A stretch of 64,000 nucleotides of DNA from Cytobacillus firmus (GTDB lineage: Bacteria > Bacillota > Bacilli > Bacillales > Cytobacillaceae): the NCBI RefSeq assembly GCF_023612095.1, contig NZ_CP086235.1, positions 455,001 through 519,000 of the forward strand. The letters run 5' to 3'. Each line of letters begins with the position of its first letter. Within the stretch, counting starts at the first letter, position 1. A model generated the notes under the pieces. It was not told the DNA's origin. It saw only the letters and a program-made list of their open reading frames with translations, and did no database searches. Made by a program: the position numbers and the translations under genes. Of this stretch, positions 18,841-27,966 are shown one piece after another.

Positions 18841-18895
18841 AGCGGATAGAGTTATAATTTTACAGTTTAAACGTGGAAAATTACACTTTTTAGGT
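18841..18895 (-). promoter_or_regulatory. Conserved promoter-like box upstream of DUF1672 copy 1
   Basis: Read on the minus strand, TAAACTGTAAAATTATAACT followed by CTATCCGCT is almost identical to boxes upstream of copies 4 and 6. TATAAC could be the -10 element. Conservation at three of six genes suggests shared control and marks three transcription units. Confidence 0.6.
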
Positions 18896-19001
18896 AAAAA
18901 TAGGGAGAAAGTCAGGTTGGTGTAAGTGAGAAAATAGATAAATAGTTGCAGTCCCATGCCCGCTATAGATAATGGGGGAGCCTGGAGAATATTGACCTGC
19001 T

Positions 19002-19943
19002 TTATTCCTTAATTATGTAATCCGGGAATCCACGTTTTAAAGAATTATCTTTCGCACCTTCTGCACTCTGCTTATCAATGAAATTATCATTGAGAGAGAA
19101 GCTGTAAGTGCCTTTGGGTATTGAGTTCAGATCTTCCAGCTCTGCCGTAACATGATTAAAAATTTCTTCACTTGGTTTTGCCTGCTTGTCAGCCATGAAT
19201 AACTGAATGTTAATTTTGATGTTTTCAGGATTAAATGATTCCTCATCATAGACCTTCCTTAAATTCTCTGTATTTTCATCAGGGTGATTTATATAAAGGT
19301 CATAAACTGGTTTAATAGCCTCTTCTTTACTTGTTAACGCAATAAAATAATAAGGAGTCATATATCCATGCCCGCCCACATTCTGGAGGGCTTCCTTTGT
19401 TTTTCCGGTCACTTGGCCATCTGCTACCAGAGCCTCAAGATAGTCATCCAGCCGCTTAAACTCTTCACTAAAAATCATATGATATAATCCGCCTTTAATG
19501 GCATTCTCCACCTGGAATTCATCGGCCCAAATCTGATCTGTCATCACTTTCTTTTCTTTTACATCAATCGGGACAACAGCATACGTGTAGAAATGCGGTT
19601 CGCCCTTGGATTCTACAAACACTGTAGCCCCGTCCTTGGCCCCAACCACATTATGGACTGTTACATCTGTCTTGTATGTCTCCTTAAAATACTTGATTGT
19701 GGCATCGTTTATCCCATCAAGATTTTCATTCGCAATTTTATCTGTCACTTTTCCGAAGGGCAGCCCATAGCCTTCACCAGTATAATCTTGAACGCTAATT
19801 AGAGAATTATCGGAAGGGGCAGCCTGTGTTTCTTTTGCTTGCTCATTTTTCTGGTCGTTATTTGAGTTCATCATATTGGAGCATCCTCCAAGCATGAAAG
19901 TGATTCCCATACTGCAGAGTAGAATTTTTGTTTTCTTGTACAT
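19002..19943 (-). CDS. DUF1672 lipoprotein, copy 2
   Basis: Lipoprotein of 313 residues with lipobox FMLGGC and the DUF1672 core (ISVQDYTGEGYGLPFG, HNVVGAKDGATVFVESKGE, WADEFQVENAIKGGLYHM). I chose the ATG at 19943 because GGGAGGA lies 7 bases upstream; the longer frame to 19979 has no such site. It ends the transcription unit that starts with copy 4 at 21871, together with broken copy 3. Its C-terminal end, DYIIKE, differs from copy 1, so the copies fall into at least two sub-types, perhaps matching different lipases. Confidence 0.87.
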   Translation of the reverse strand: MYKKTKILLCSMGITFMLGGCSNMMNSNNDQKNEQAKETQAAPSDNSLISVQDYTGEGYGLPFGKVTDKIANENLDGINDATIKYFKETYKTDVTVHNVVGAKDGATVFVESKGEPHFYTYAVVPIDVKEKKVMTDQIWADEFQVENAIKGGLYHMIFSEEFKRLDDYLEALVADGQVTGKTKEALQNVGGHGYMTPYYFIALTSKEEAIKPVYDLYINHPDENTENLRKVYDEESFNPENIKINIQLFMADKQAKPSEEIFNHVTAELEDLNSIPKGTYSFSLNDNFIDKQSAEGAKDNSLKRGFPDYIIKE

Positions 19944-20014
19944 GGGACAGTCCTCCCTAATGACATTAAAATAATACATTTACAAATATAACAGGGGAGT
20001 GGAAGAGAATTTTC

Positions 20015-20946
20015 TTACTCCTTCACAATAGAGTCAGGGTAATCTCTTTCTAATGAATTTTCTTTAAATCCCTCAGAAGTTTCCCGATGGATTAGGTTAT
20101 CATTAAGGACTATCCCATAAGAGCCTCTTGGAATACCTTTCATTTCCTCCAGATCTTTTACAACTTGATTGAAGATCTTTTCACTTGGCTTAGCTTCCTT
20201 ATCTTTCATAAATAGCTGAATCCCGATTGTTAAATTTTCTGCTGAAAATTTACTTTCATTGAATACGGCTTTTAATTTTTCAGCACTTTCCTTTGGATTA
20301 CTAAGATATAAGTTATATACAGGAATAATTGACTCATCGTTCTTGGATGTTGATATTAGGTAGTAAGGTGTCATAAAGCCAAACCCGCCAACATTTTGAA
20401 GGGCTTCTTTTGTTTTTCCTGTAATTTCGCCTTCAGCAGCGAGAGAATCGAAATACTGATCAAGCTGCTGGAACTTTTCATTGAAAATCATATGATAGAG
20501 TCCGCCTTTGATGGCATTCTGTACCTGATAATCATCAGCCCAAATTTTTTCTAGATTTACTTTATTTTCTTTTTCAATTATCGGTACTACAGCATAAGTA
20601 TAGAAATGCGGTTCTCCAACAGATTCAACAAATACAGTTGCACCGTCCTTGCCACCAACCACATTATGGACCTTGACTTCGGTTTTATAGTGTTCTTTGA
20701 AAAACTTTTTAACATCTACTTCAATCTGATTTCTGTTTGCTTCAGCGATCCTATCTATTTCTTTTCCATTGGCAAGAAAATAACCTTCGCCAGTATAATC
20801 CTGTACACTTATAAAGTATCACCAGAAGGCGAGGCTTTTATTTCTTTTGCATTTCCACTGTCATGGCTGGTGCTAATACCAGAACATCCTCCAAGCAGGA
20901 GGGTTATGCCAGCACTAAAGAGTATCATTTTTGTTTTTCTGTGCAT
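20015..20946 (-). pseudogene. DUF1672 lipoprotein, copy 3, frameshifted
   Basis: The true start is ATG 20946 (GGAGGA upstream), giving signal peptide and lipobox LLLGGC and then a stop at GATACTTTATAA near 20811. Shifting one base restores ISVQDYTGEGYFLANGKEI and the full DUF1672 core through to 20015. One base therefore appears missing at about 20808-20817, exactly where the signal/linker region meets the conserved core. This copy belongs to the sub-type with GKEIDRI in place of GRVTDEI and with the ending IHRETSEGFKENS. Either a decayed paralogue or a sequencing error. Confidence 0.85.
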
Positions 20947-20980
20947 TAGTTACATATCCTCCTAAAGCTTTAAACTAATA

Positions 20981-21871
20981 TTATTCTTTTATAATATCAT
21001 TCACTAAATCGAGTGAATGATCTCCCATACCGCTGGAGCTCTGCTTATCAATAAAATGATCATTAAGGACAAAGCTATACGAACCTCTTGGAATTGAGTT
21101 CATTTCTTCAAGGTTTTTTATAATACGGTCATATAATTTTTTATCCGGCTTGGCGTTAGGATCGGCCATAAATAATTGGATATTAATGAAAAGGGCTTCG
21201 GCCGAGAATGCATTGTCTTTAAAGGCCTTCCTGAGGTTATCTGTACTTTCATCAGGACTTTTCATAAAAAGGTCGTATACAGGCTGGATAGCTGTCTCAT
21301 CGGCTAGCGATATAAAATAATAAGGGGTTGAGAAGCCATGACCACCAACATTTTGAATGGATTCCACAGTTCTTCCAGTTATTTGACCTTCTGCTGCAAG
21401 TGAATCAAAGTAGTTATCGAGTTGTTTGAATTCCTCTTTGAAGATCATGCTATACAACCCGCCTTTAATGGCATTCTCCACCTGGAATTCGTCCGCCCAT
21501 ATCTTTTCCGTCCATACTTTCTTTGCCAGTTCATCTATTGGCACTACAGCATAGGTGTAAAAATGTGGTTCACCCTTTGACTCTACAAACACAGTGGCCC
21601 CATCCTTAGCACCAACTACATTATGCACAGTTACATCTGTCTTATATTTCTCTTTGAAAAACTTGATTGTGGCATCCCTTATCCCATCAAGGTTCTTTTC
21701 AGCAATTTCATCTGTCACTCTTCCATATGGCAGTGCATAGCCTTCACCAGTATAATCCTGAACGCTAATCTGGGAAGATTGTGTTTCTATTTTACTTTCC
21801 TGACCAAAACACCCTCCAAGCAGGAGTGGTATGCTAACACTGAAGAGTAAGATTCCTAGGTTATTTTGCAT
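20981..21871 (-). CDS. DUF1672 lipoprotein, copy 4
   Basis: A 296-residue lipoprotein with lipobox LLLGGC and a short linker. The core is very close to copy 1, including GRVTDEIAEKNL and the end FIDKQSSSGMGDHSLDL, so copies 1 and 4 are recent duplicates. It is the first gene of a unit containing broken copy 3 and copy 2, and the conserved promoter box lies 45-75 bp upstream of its start. Confidence 0.88.
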   Translation of the reverse strand: MQNNLGILLFSVSIPLLLGGCFGQESKIETQSSQISVQDYTGEGYALPYGRVTDEIAEKNLDGIRDATIKFFKEKYKTDVTVHNVVGAKDGATVFVESKGEPHFYTYAVVPIDELAKKVWTEKIWADEFQVENAIKGGLYSMIFKEEFKQLDNYFDSLAAEGQITGRTVESIQNVGGHGFSTPYYFISLADETAIQPVYDLFMKSPDESTDNLRKAFKDNAFSAEALFINIQLFMADPNAKPDKKLYDRIIKNLEEMNSIPRGSYSFVLNDHFIDKQSSSGMGDHSLDLVNDIIKE

Positions 21872-21916
21872 TCGTTCATAATCTCCCTTAAGGCTTACTT
21901 GAAGTCTATCTTATTT

Positions 21917-21960
21917 TAGCGGATAGAGTTATAATTTTACAGTTTATTTTGTGTAATATT
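21917..21960 (-). promoter_or_regulatory. Conserved promoter-like box upstream of DUF1672 copy 4
   Basis: Minus-strand TAAACTGTAAAATTATAACT then CTATCCGCTAAAATA, identical in its core to the box before copy 1. ATTACA about 18 bp upstream of TATAAC may be the -35 element. Confidence 0.6.
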
Positions 21961-22040
21961 ACTCCTTTTGGTGAAGAATAGATAAATAGTCAGAGAGAGG
22001 TTTGGGGATTTAGATACATAAACGGGAAATCCGGTAGTTA

Positions 22041-22255
22041 AAATCAGAACCTGGGTTTTTGACACAAAAAGCAAAAATTCGTGGGTTAGTGTCAGAACCT
22101 GGGTCAGCTTCTGACACAAAAAGTTAAAATTCGTGGGTTAGCGTCAGAACTAGGGTCAGCTTCTGACACAAAAAGCAAAAATTCGTGGGTTAGTGTCAGA
22201 ACTTGGGTTAACTTCTGACACAAAAAGCAAAAATCCAGTAGTTAGAGTCCGAACC
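22041..22255. repeat. Tandem repeat of about 52 bp, each unit a GTGTCAGAA/TTCTGACAC hairpin
   Basis: About four units, each with GTGTCAGAA, CTGGGTCAGC, TTCTGACAC, then AAAAAG and AAAATTCGTGGGTTA. The nine-base arms are perfectly complementary, so every unit can form a hairpin. The array lies between two DUF1672 transcription units and contains no plausible gene. Confidence 0.8.
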
Positions 22256-22368
22256 GGGCAGTTATATTAAATAATATTAATTAAGTAAGAAGGAGGGGGT
22301 GGAGTGAGATAAAATTAATCAAACATTTGATTGAATTTGAATAGAAGACAGTGCCCTCGAAAAATAGG

Positions 22369-22395
22369 AAACTGAGCTGCCGCTCAGCTCAGTTT
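22369..22395. terminator. Bidirectional terminator-like hairpin
   Basis: AAACTGAGCTG-CCGCT-CAGCTCAGTTT is a perfect 11-bp stem after the stop of copy 5 (minus strand); it resembles the hairpin after the lipase gene at 15.65 kb. Confidence 0.7.
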
Positions 22396-22436
22396 ATAAG
22401 TTCCAATTAGAAACCTGTCTGGAAATCTTCCAATCG

Positions 22437-23378
22437 TTAATCCTTTATAATATAGTCAGGGAAGGACTGTTCCAGAGAGTTATCCTTAGTCCCATCCGCA
22501 CTCTTTTTATCAATGAAATTATCATTAAGGAAAACACTGTAAGAACCTTTAGGAATTGAAGTCATCTCTTCAAGGTCTTTCACGATTCTATTAAATATTT
22601 CTTTGTTTGGTTCTGATTCTTCGTCAGACATGAAATATTGTATATTAATAAAGAAATTCTCAGGATTAAATTGTGTATTATCATAAGCATTCCGTAAGTT
22701 TTTTACACTTTCATCAGGATTATTTATAAAAAGGTCATAGACTGGCTTTATAGCCAACTCTTCATCTGTCATGGAAATAAAATAATATGGTGCCATAAAA
22801 CCTTGTCCGCCAGCATTTTGGAGGGATTCTTTTGTTTTACCTGTTACTTGCCCGTCAGCCGCAACTGATTCTAGGTAGTTATCGAGCTTCTTGAACTCTT
22901 CATTAAAAATCATGTGATACAATCCGCCTTTAATGGCATTCTCCACCTGGAATTCATCCGCCCATATCTTTTCTGTCATCACTTTCTTTGCCAGTTCATC
23001 TATTGGCACTACAGCATACGTGTAGAAATGCGGTTCACCTTTGGATTCTACAAACACTGTAGCCCCGTCCTTGGCCCCAACCACATTATGGACTGTTACA
23101 TCTGTCTTGTATGTCTCTTTAAAAAACTTTATCGCAGCATTCTTTATCTCATCAAGGTTTTCATCAGCAATTTTATCCGTCACTTTTCCGTAGGGAAGTG
23201 CATAGCCTTCACCCGTATAATCCTGAACGCTAATAAGAGAACCTTCAGAAGGGGCAGCCTGTGTTTCTTTTGTTTGCTCATTTTTCTGGTTGTTATTCGC
23301 GTTGATCATGCCGGAGCATCCTCCAAGCATGAATGAAATTCCTGCACTGCAGAGTAAAATGGTTATTTTCTTTTGCAC
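22437..23378 (-). CDS. DUF1672 lipoprotein, copy 5
   Basis: A 313-residue lipoprotein starting at GTG 23378 (AGGAGGA upstream) with lipobox FMLGGC. The core is closest to copy 2 (GKVTDKIADENLDEI, FIDKKSADGTKDNSLE, ending DYIIKD). It lies 73 bp downstream of copy 6 in the first transcription unit of the cluster and is followed by a strong hairpin. Confidence 0.88.
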   Translation of the reverse strand: MQKKITILLCSAGISFMLGGCSGMINANNNQKNEQTKETQAAPSEGSLISVQDYTGEGYALPYGKVTDKIADENLDEIKNAAIKFFKETYKTDVTVHNVVGAKDGATVFVESKGEPHFYTYAVVPIDELAKKVMTEKIWADEFQVENAIKGGLYHMIFNEEFKKLDNYLESVAADGQVTGKTKESLQNAGGQGFMAPYYFISMTDEELAIKPVYDLFINNPDESVKNLRNAYDNTQFNPENFFINIQYFMSDEESEPNKEIFNRIVKDLEEMTSIPKGSYSVFLNDNFIDKKSADGTKDNSLEQSFPDYIIKD

Positions 23379-23451
23379 TAGTCACATATCCTCCTAAACA
23401 TCAAATAAACAGCAGCATCATGGGCTCCCTGCTTGCTGGGCCTGCAATTAT

Positions 23452-24386
23452 TTAATCTTTAATAATATAATCCGGAAAGCCTCTCCGGAGCGAGTTCTCT
23501 TTAATTCCTTTGGCGGTTTCTCTATGAATTAGGTTGTCATTAAGGTAAAAGCCGTAAGAACCTTTCGGAATATTACTCATTTCCTCAAGTTCCTTTGTTA
23601 TCCGGTCAAACAGTTCTTCATCTGGTTCTGCTTTATTATCCTTCATAAACAATTGAATGCTGATCGTTAAATTGTCAGCTGAAAATTTACTTGCATCATA
23701 AGCGTTTCTTAAACTGTTGATGCTTTCGTTATGATTTTTAAGGTATAGGTCATAAACAGGGTTAATGGCTTCCTCATTTTTAGATACGATGACAAAGTAA
23801 TAGGGAGTCATATATCCATTACCTCCTGTTTTTTGCAGTGCTTCTTTTGTTTTTCCTGTCACTTGTCCTTCTGCTGTAAGTGATTCCAGGTAATGATCAA
23901 GCACCTGGAATTCTTCGCTAAAAATCATTTGATAGAGACCGCCTTTAATGGCATTTTGCACTTCATTCTCATCTGCCCATATCTGATCTGCCAATACTTT
24001 CTTTTTCTTTCCTTCAATCGGGACAACGGCATATGTATAAAAATGGGGTTCTCCTGCAGATTCGAGAAAAACTGTCACGCTATCCCGTCCGCCTGCAAGG
24101 TTATGTACGTTTACTTTTGTCTGATACTTTTCCTGAAAAAACTTTTGAGCGGCTTTCTTAATCTGGTCCCTATTTTGTTTAGCGATTTTATCGGTTTCCT
24201 TACCGTTAGAAAGGAAGTAACCTTCCCAGAATATTCCTGAACACTGATGAACGTATCTCTAGAGGCGGAGGATTCTTCTGCTTTTTTCCTTTCCGGATTG
24301 TTATCTGCAGTATTCGCACCGGAGCATCCTCCAAGCAAGACTAATATAGCAACACTGCAGAGTGAAATCTTTATTATCTTGTGCAT
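23452..24386 (-). pseudogene. DUF1672 lipoprotein, copy 6, frameshifted
   Basis: It starts at ATG 24386 with lipobox LLGGC; the frame runs to FISVQEYSG and then goes wrong (KVTSFLTV). A one-base shift near 24224-24228, in a GGG run, restores YSGEGYFLSNGKETDKI and the rest of the core to 23452. The break is within a few residues of the equivalent break in copy 3. Sequence features (IHRETAKGIKENS) place it in the same sub-type as copy 3. The remaining frame is otherwise intact. Confidence 0.85.
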
Positions 24387-24440
24387 TGGTTACATCTCCT
24401 CCTTAAAGGATTCGGCTGTTAAAAAAGATACCCTTATTCT

Positions 24441-24490
24441 AAAGGATAGAGTTATATTTTTACAGTTTAATCATGTAATTTTACACTTAT
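24441..24490 (-). promoter_or_regulatory. Conserved promoter-like box upstream of DUF1672 copy 6
   Basis: Minus-strand ATTACA, 17 bp, TATAAC, with TAAACTGTAAAA just before the -10-like element, as at the other two units. Confidence 0.6.
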
Positions 24491-24565
24491 TAGGTATATT
24501 AGCATGAGGGAGTTAGCAGAATAAAGCGTGATGATTATAAATAGTTTAGAATTTTATAAAAATGG

Positions 24566-24623
24566 TTGTAATCGTTTTCAGCATGTTGTATAGTCAAGTT
24601 AAAGAAAAACCGAAACGTTTTGG
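24566..24623 (+). promoter_or_regulatory. Promoter and operator of the second LacI-type regulator
   Basis: TTGTAA (24566-24571), 17 bp, TATAGT (24589-24594), then CCGAAACGTTTTGG (24610-24623), a near-palindrome repeated twice before the next gene. Autorepression is likely. Confidence 0.8.
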
Positions 24624-24634
24624 GAGTTGTCTGA

Positions 24635-25651
24635 GTGACTACAATTAAGGATATTGCAAAAAAGGCAGGAGTATCTGTTACGACTGTTTCAAGGGCGTTA
24701 AATGGATACTCCGATGTTAGTGAAATTACCCGAAAAAAGATAACTCAAGTTGCGAAGGATCTGAATTACAGCCCTAATTCGCTTGCCAGAAGTTTAGTAA
24801 TGAAAAAGTCGCAAACTATTGGATTGCTGGTATCAGGTTTTACGAAGGAAAGCGTTAAGGATAATTTCATGGTAGAGGTTCTTGCGGGCGTTAATGAGTA
24901 TGTTTCGGGATCCAATTATGATCTTATCTTATTTAATACCAATTCTTCCAAACAGCGGGAAAAGACGTATACTCAGCTGTGCCGTGAGCGAAGAGTGGAT
25001 GGTGTTATTATTCAGGGAATCCGCACCGATGATCCTTATTTAAAGGAAGTGGTAGAAAGCGATATTCCTTGTGTATTAATTGATATTCCGCTTGAATCAG
25101 ATCATGTCAGCCATGTCACTACAGATAATGTGCTGGGGGCGGAGAAAGCGGTAAAACATCTCACTCATCTCGGCCATGAAAAAATTGGAATGATTAATGG
25201 ACATGAATTTGCTTTTGTCAGCCGTGAAAGATTGCAGGGGTATCAAAAAGCTCTCGATAAAGCAGGCCTTGCCTTCCATCCGGAATACATTGCCGATGGT
25301 GAATTTACAGAAGAAAAAGGGAAGGAAGCGGCTTTTCAAATGCTGCGCAATCATCCTGAAATCACGGCGTTATTTTGTGCAAGTGACTTAATGGCAATTG
25401 GAGCCATGTCCGCTGCGAAAGAGCTTAATCGTCAGGTTCCTGAGGAGCTATCCATAATAGGATACGATGATATTTTATTAGCCTCATATGTTAGTCCGAA
25501 GCTGACAACGATTGCACAGAATAAGTTCGGTCTGGGATATGAAGCAGCAAGATTACTGATTGGACTGCTTCAAAACGAGACAGACACACACCGTCTTGTT
25601 ATGAAAACAGAGCTAATGGAACGAGAGAGTACAGCAGAAGTGAAAAAATAA
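24635..25651 (+). CDS. LacI-family transcriptional regulator of the debranching-enzyme operon
   Basis: A 338-residue regulator beginning at GTG 24635. The helix-turn-helix TTIKDIAKKAGVSVTTVSRA and hinge PNSLARSLVMKKSQT are textbook for the family; the effector domain follows (YDLILFNTNSS, GHEKIGMINGHE, IIGYDDILLASYVSP). Operators with the CCGAAACG half-site lie before this gene and before the glucosidase operon. It most likely represses the downstream hydrolase and importer until an oligosaccharide is present. Confidence 0.92.
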   Translation: MTTIKDIAKKAGVSVTTVSRALNGYSDVSEITRKKITQVAKDLNYSPNSLARSLVMKKSQTIGLLVSGFTKESVKDNFMVEVLAGVNEYVSGSNYDLILFNTNSSKQREKTYTQLCRERRVDGVIIQGIRTDDPYLKEVVESDIPCVLIDIPLESDHVSHVTTDNVLGAEKAVKHLTHLGHEKIGMINGHEFAFVSRERLQGYQKALDKAGLAFHPEYIADGEFTEEKGKEAAFQMLRNHPEITALFCASDLMAIGAMSAAKELNRQVPEELSIIGYDDILLASYVSPKLTTIAQNKFGLGYEAARLLIGLLQNETDTHRLVMKTELMERESTAEVKK

Positions 25652-25712
25652 ATGTTGGCGGACCCGGGCTGGATAGACAGCAAGGATAGCCAGCTTTTAC
25701 TTTAGTATTAAT

Positions 25713-25761
25713 CCGAAACGTTTTGGTAATATTTTTTTACTAAAAAACCGAAACGTTTCGG
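25713..25761 (+). promoter_or_regulatory. Two LacI-type operators before the debranching-enzyme operon
   Basis: CCGAAACGTTTTGG (25713-25726) and the perfect palindrome CCGAAACGTTTCGG (25748-25761), 35 bp centre to centre, match the operator in front of the regulator gene. Confidence 0.8.
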
Positions 25762-25803
25762 AAAGCGAACAGCTATGAAAACCGGAAGTGCAGGAGGGGC
25801 AAA

Positions 25804-27921
25804 ATGAACTACAGAGTGATAAAAGAGAACAATCTATTTCTATTAACAGATGAACAGGGGGATATCACTGCCAATCACAGCTACGGCTTAGGCTTATACA
25901 AGAACGATACTCGTTTCCTCAGTAAATTTAATGTACGAATCAACAATGAAAAGCCGATTCTTCTTCACTCCGATGGATCTGAAAACTATATGTCTTCCAT
26001 TCTCTCAACAAATCCGCACCAGGAAAAGGATGGGGAATTAATTCTTTGGAGAGAATCCGTTGAGATTGAAAGAAAGCGATTTATCTATGATGACGTGTTA
26101 TATGAAACGGTTACGGCGAAGAACTACTTTCCGAAACCGGTGACGTTTGATTTAAATGTAGAAGCCGATGCGGATTTTCATGATATGTTTATCGTCCGCG
26201 GTTTTCAGACAGGTGATGTAGGAAAAAGAACAGGTCAGACAGCTGATAAAAATGCTCTAACATTCCATTATGATGGTGCAGATGATATTAAAAGAGCAAC
26301 GCGTATTCAATGGGATACTTCTCTTATCCCTAAAGAAGTAAAAGAAGACGGCAAAATTACATTTACTCTAACTCTTCGGCACCAGGAATCTAAATCTGTA
26401 ACCTTTATGGTTATTCCGCTTGAAAATGCAGAAACGAGAACAGATCTTTTACCTGTAAATGAAGCTCTTCAAAAGCTCAAATCTTCATACCGGAGCTGGT
26501 CTTCAGAGCTGGCTTCAGTTGAAACAGATTATCTGCCGCTGCAAAGGCTTGTTGATCGGGGATTATCGGACTTGTGGGTGCTATTGACAGACATGGGCTA
26601 CGGCAATTTCCCGGTGGCAGGACTGCCGTGGTTCGGCGTTCCGTTTGGCAGGGACAGTCTGATTGCGGCACTTCAGATGATTGCCTTCCAGCCGGATGTG
26701 GCCAAAGGAACTTTGTTTACAATGGCAAGTCAGCAAGGGACCAAAGTCGACCCGTGGAGAGATGAGCAGCCGGGGAAAATAATGCATGAAATCCGTTACG
26801 GGGAGCTTGCGAATACTAACCAGATTCCATTCACTCCTTACTATGGAACGATTGATGCGACACCGTTATTCCTTGTTCTATTAACAGAGTATGTGAAGTG
26901 GACCGGAGATTTGGAGACATTCCGGCAGCTCGAAGAAAACGTCAAGCGTGCGTTAGAGTGGATTGACCAGTATGGAGATCGGGATGGCGATTTGTTTGTG
27001 GAATACCATCAGGAATCAGCAAAGGGAATAGCGAATCAGGGCTGGAAAGATTCCGGAGATTCAATTGTTCATCGAAATGGTGATTATGCTGAAACACCAA
27101 TAGCACTTTCCGAGGTACAGGGATATGTCTATCAGGCAAAGCAGGGGATTGCCTCCATTTATAACAGGCTTGGAAACGAAGAGGGTGCTGCAAAGCTGAA
27201 GGCAGAGGCTCAAAAACTTCAAGAAGCATTTGAAAACGAGTTCTGGATGACGGATCAGGAGTTTTATGCCATCGCTCTTGATGGCCGAAAAAGACAGGTT
27301 GGAACCATTACATCCAACCCGGGGCATGTTCTGTATTCGGAAATGCTCGCAGCAGACCGTGCACAGAAAGTAAGCAGCATGCTGACGAGCGGGAAAATGT
27401 TTTCAGGATTTGGGATTCGCACAATGGGTGAAGGAGAAGCAGGATATAATCCGATGAGCTACCATGATGGCAGTATCTGGCCACATGATAACAGCATGAT
27501 TTTACTGGGAATGAGCAAGCTTGGTTTTTCTGCAGATGCTAAAAAAGTAATGACTGGCCTAATACAGGCTTCCCGGTATTTTGAGTACGATCGTCTCCCT
27601 GAACTGTTCTGCGGCTATGGTGCCGAAATCGGGAAGGCTGTTAAATACCCGGTTGCGTGTTCACCGCAGGCCTGGGCAGCGGGTACTCCGCTTGTATTGG
27701 TCCAATCACTGCTGGGCCTTTTCCCGGACAGCCTGAAAAAGGAAATTCAGCTGAGCCCGATGCTGCTTGATGAAATGAATACATTGACGGTTAGTAACAT
27801 CAAAATTGGTGAAGGAACCCTTTCCGTTTCTGTCAGCAGACAGGGTGAAGAAATACAGACAGCCATTTTAGAAAATACAACAGGCTTTGAAATCGTCAAA
27901 CATGTGAAGGTAACTCAATAA
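25804..27921 (+). CDS. Amylo-alpha-1,6-glucosidase-like (glycogen-debranching N-terminal domain) hydrolase
   Basis: A 705-residue intracellular enzyme. The N-terminal 200 residues are a GDE_N_bis-type beta domain (GLGLYKNDTRFLSKFNVRIN). An (alpha/alpha)6-barrel glucosidase domain follows, with GLPWFGVPFGRDSLIA, IMHEIRYGELA, GWKDSGDSI and YNPMSYHDGSIWPHDN; the acidic residues in GWKDSGD and the YHDGSIWPHD loop are candidate catalytic or sugar-binding sites. The start has AGGAGGGG upstream. It is the first gene of an operon with a sugar importer, so it probably acts on imported branched glucans or related oligosaccharides. Confidence 0.88.
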   Translation: MNYRVIKENNLFLLTDEQGDITANHSYGLGLYKNDTRFLSKFNVRINNEKPILLHSDGSENYMSSILSTNPHQEKDGELILWRESVEIERKRFIYDDVLYETVTAKNYFPKPVTFDLNVEADADFHDMFIVRGFQTGDVGKRTGQTADKNALTFHYDGADDIKRATRIQWDTSLIPKEVKEDGKITFTLTLRHQESKSVTFMVIPLENAETRTDLLPVNEALQKLKSSYRSWSSELASVETDYLPLQRLVDRGLSDLWVLLTDMGYGNFPVAGLPWFGVPFGRDSLIAALQMIAFQPDVAKGTLFTMASQQGTKVDPWRDEQPGKIMHEIRYGELANTNQIPFTPYYGTIDATPLFLVLLTEYVKWTGDLETFRQLEENVKRALEWIDQYGDRDGDLFVEYHQESAKGIANQGWKDSGDSIVHRNGDYAETPIALSEVQGYVYQAKQGIASIYNRLGNEEGAAKLKAEAQKLQEAFENEFWMTDQEFYAIALDGRKRQVGTITSNPGHVLYSEMLAADRAQKVSSMLTSGKMFSGFGIRTMGEGEAGYNPMSYHDGSIWPHDNSMILLGMSKLGFSADAKKVMTGLIQASRYFEYDRLPELFCGYGAEIGKAVKYPVACSPQAWAAGTPLVLVQSLLGLFPDSLKKEIQLSPMLLDEMNTLTVSNIKIGEGTLSVSVSRQGEEIQTAILENTTGFEIVKHVKVTQ

Positions 27922-27966
27922 TTTTTTAACATAAAAATTCAATGGAAATGAGAGGGGTTACGAAGG

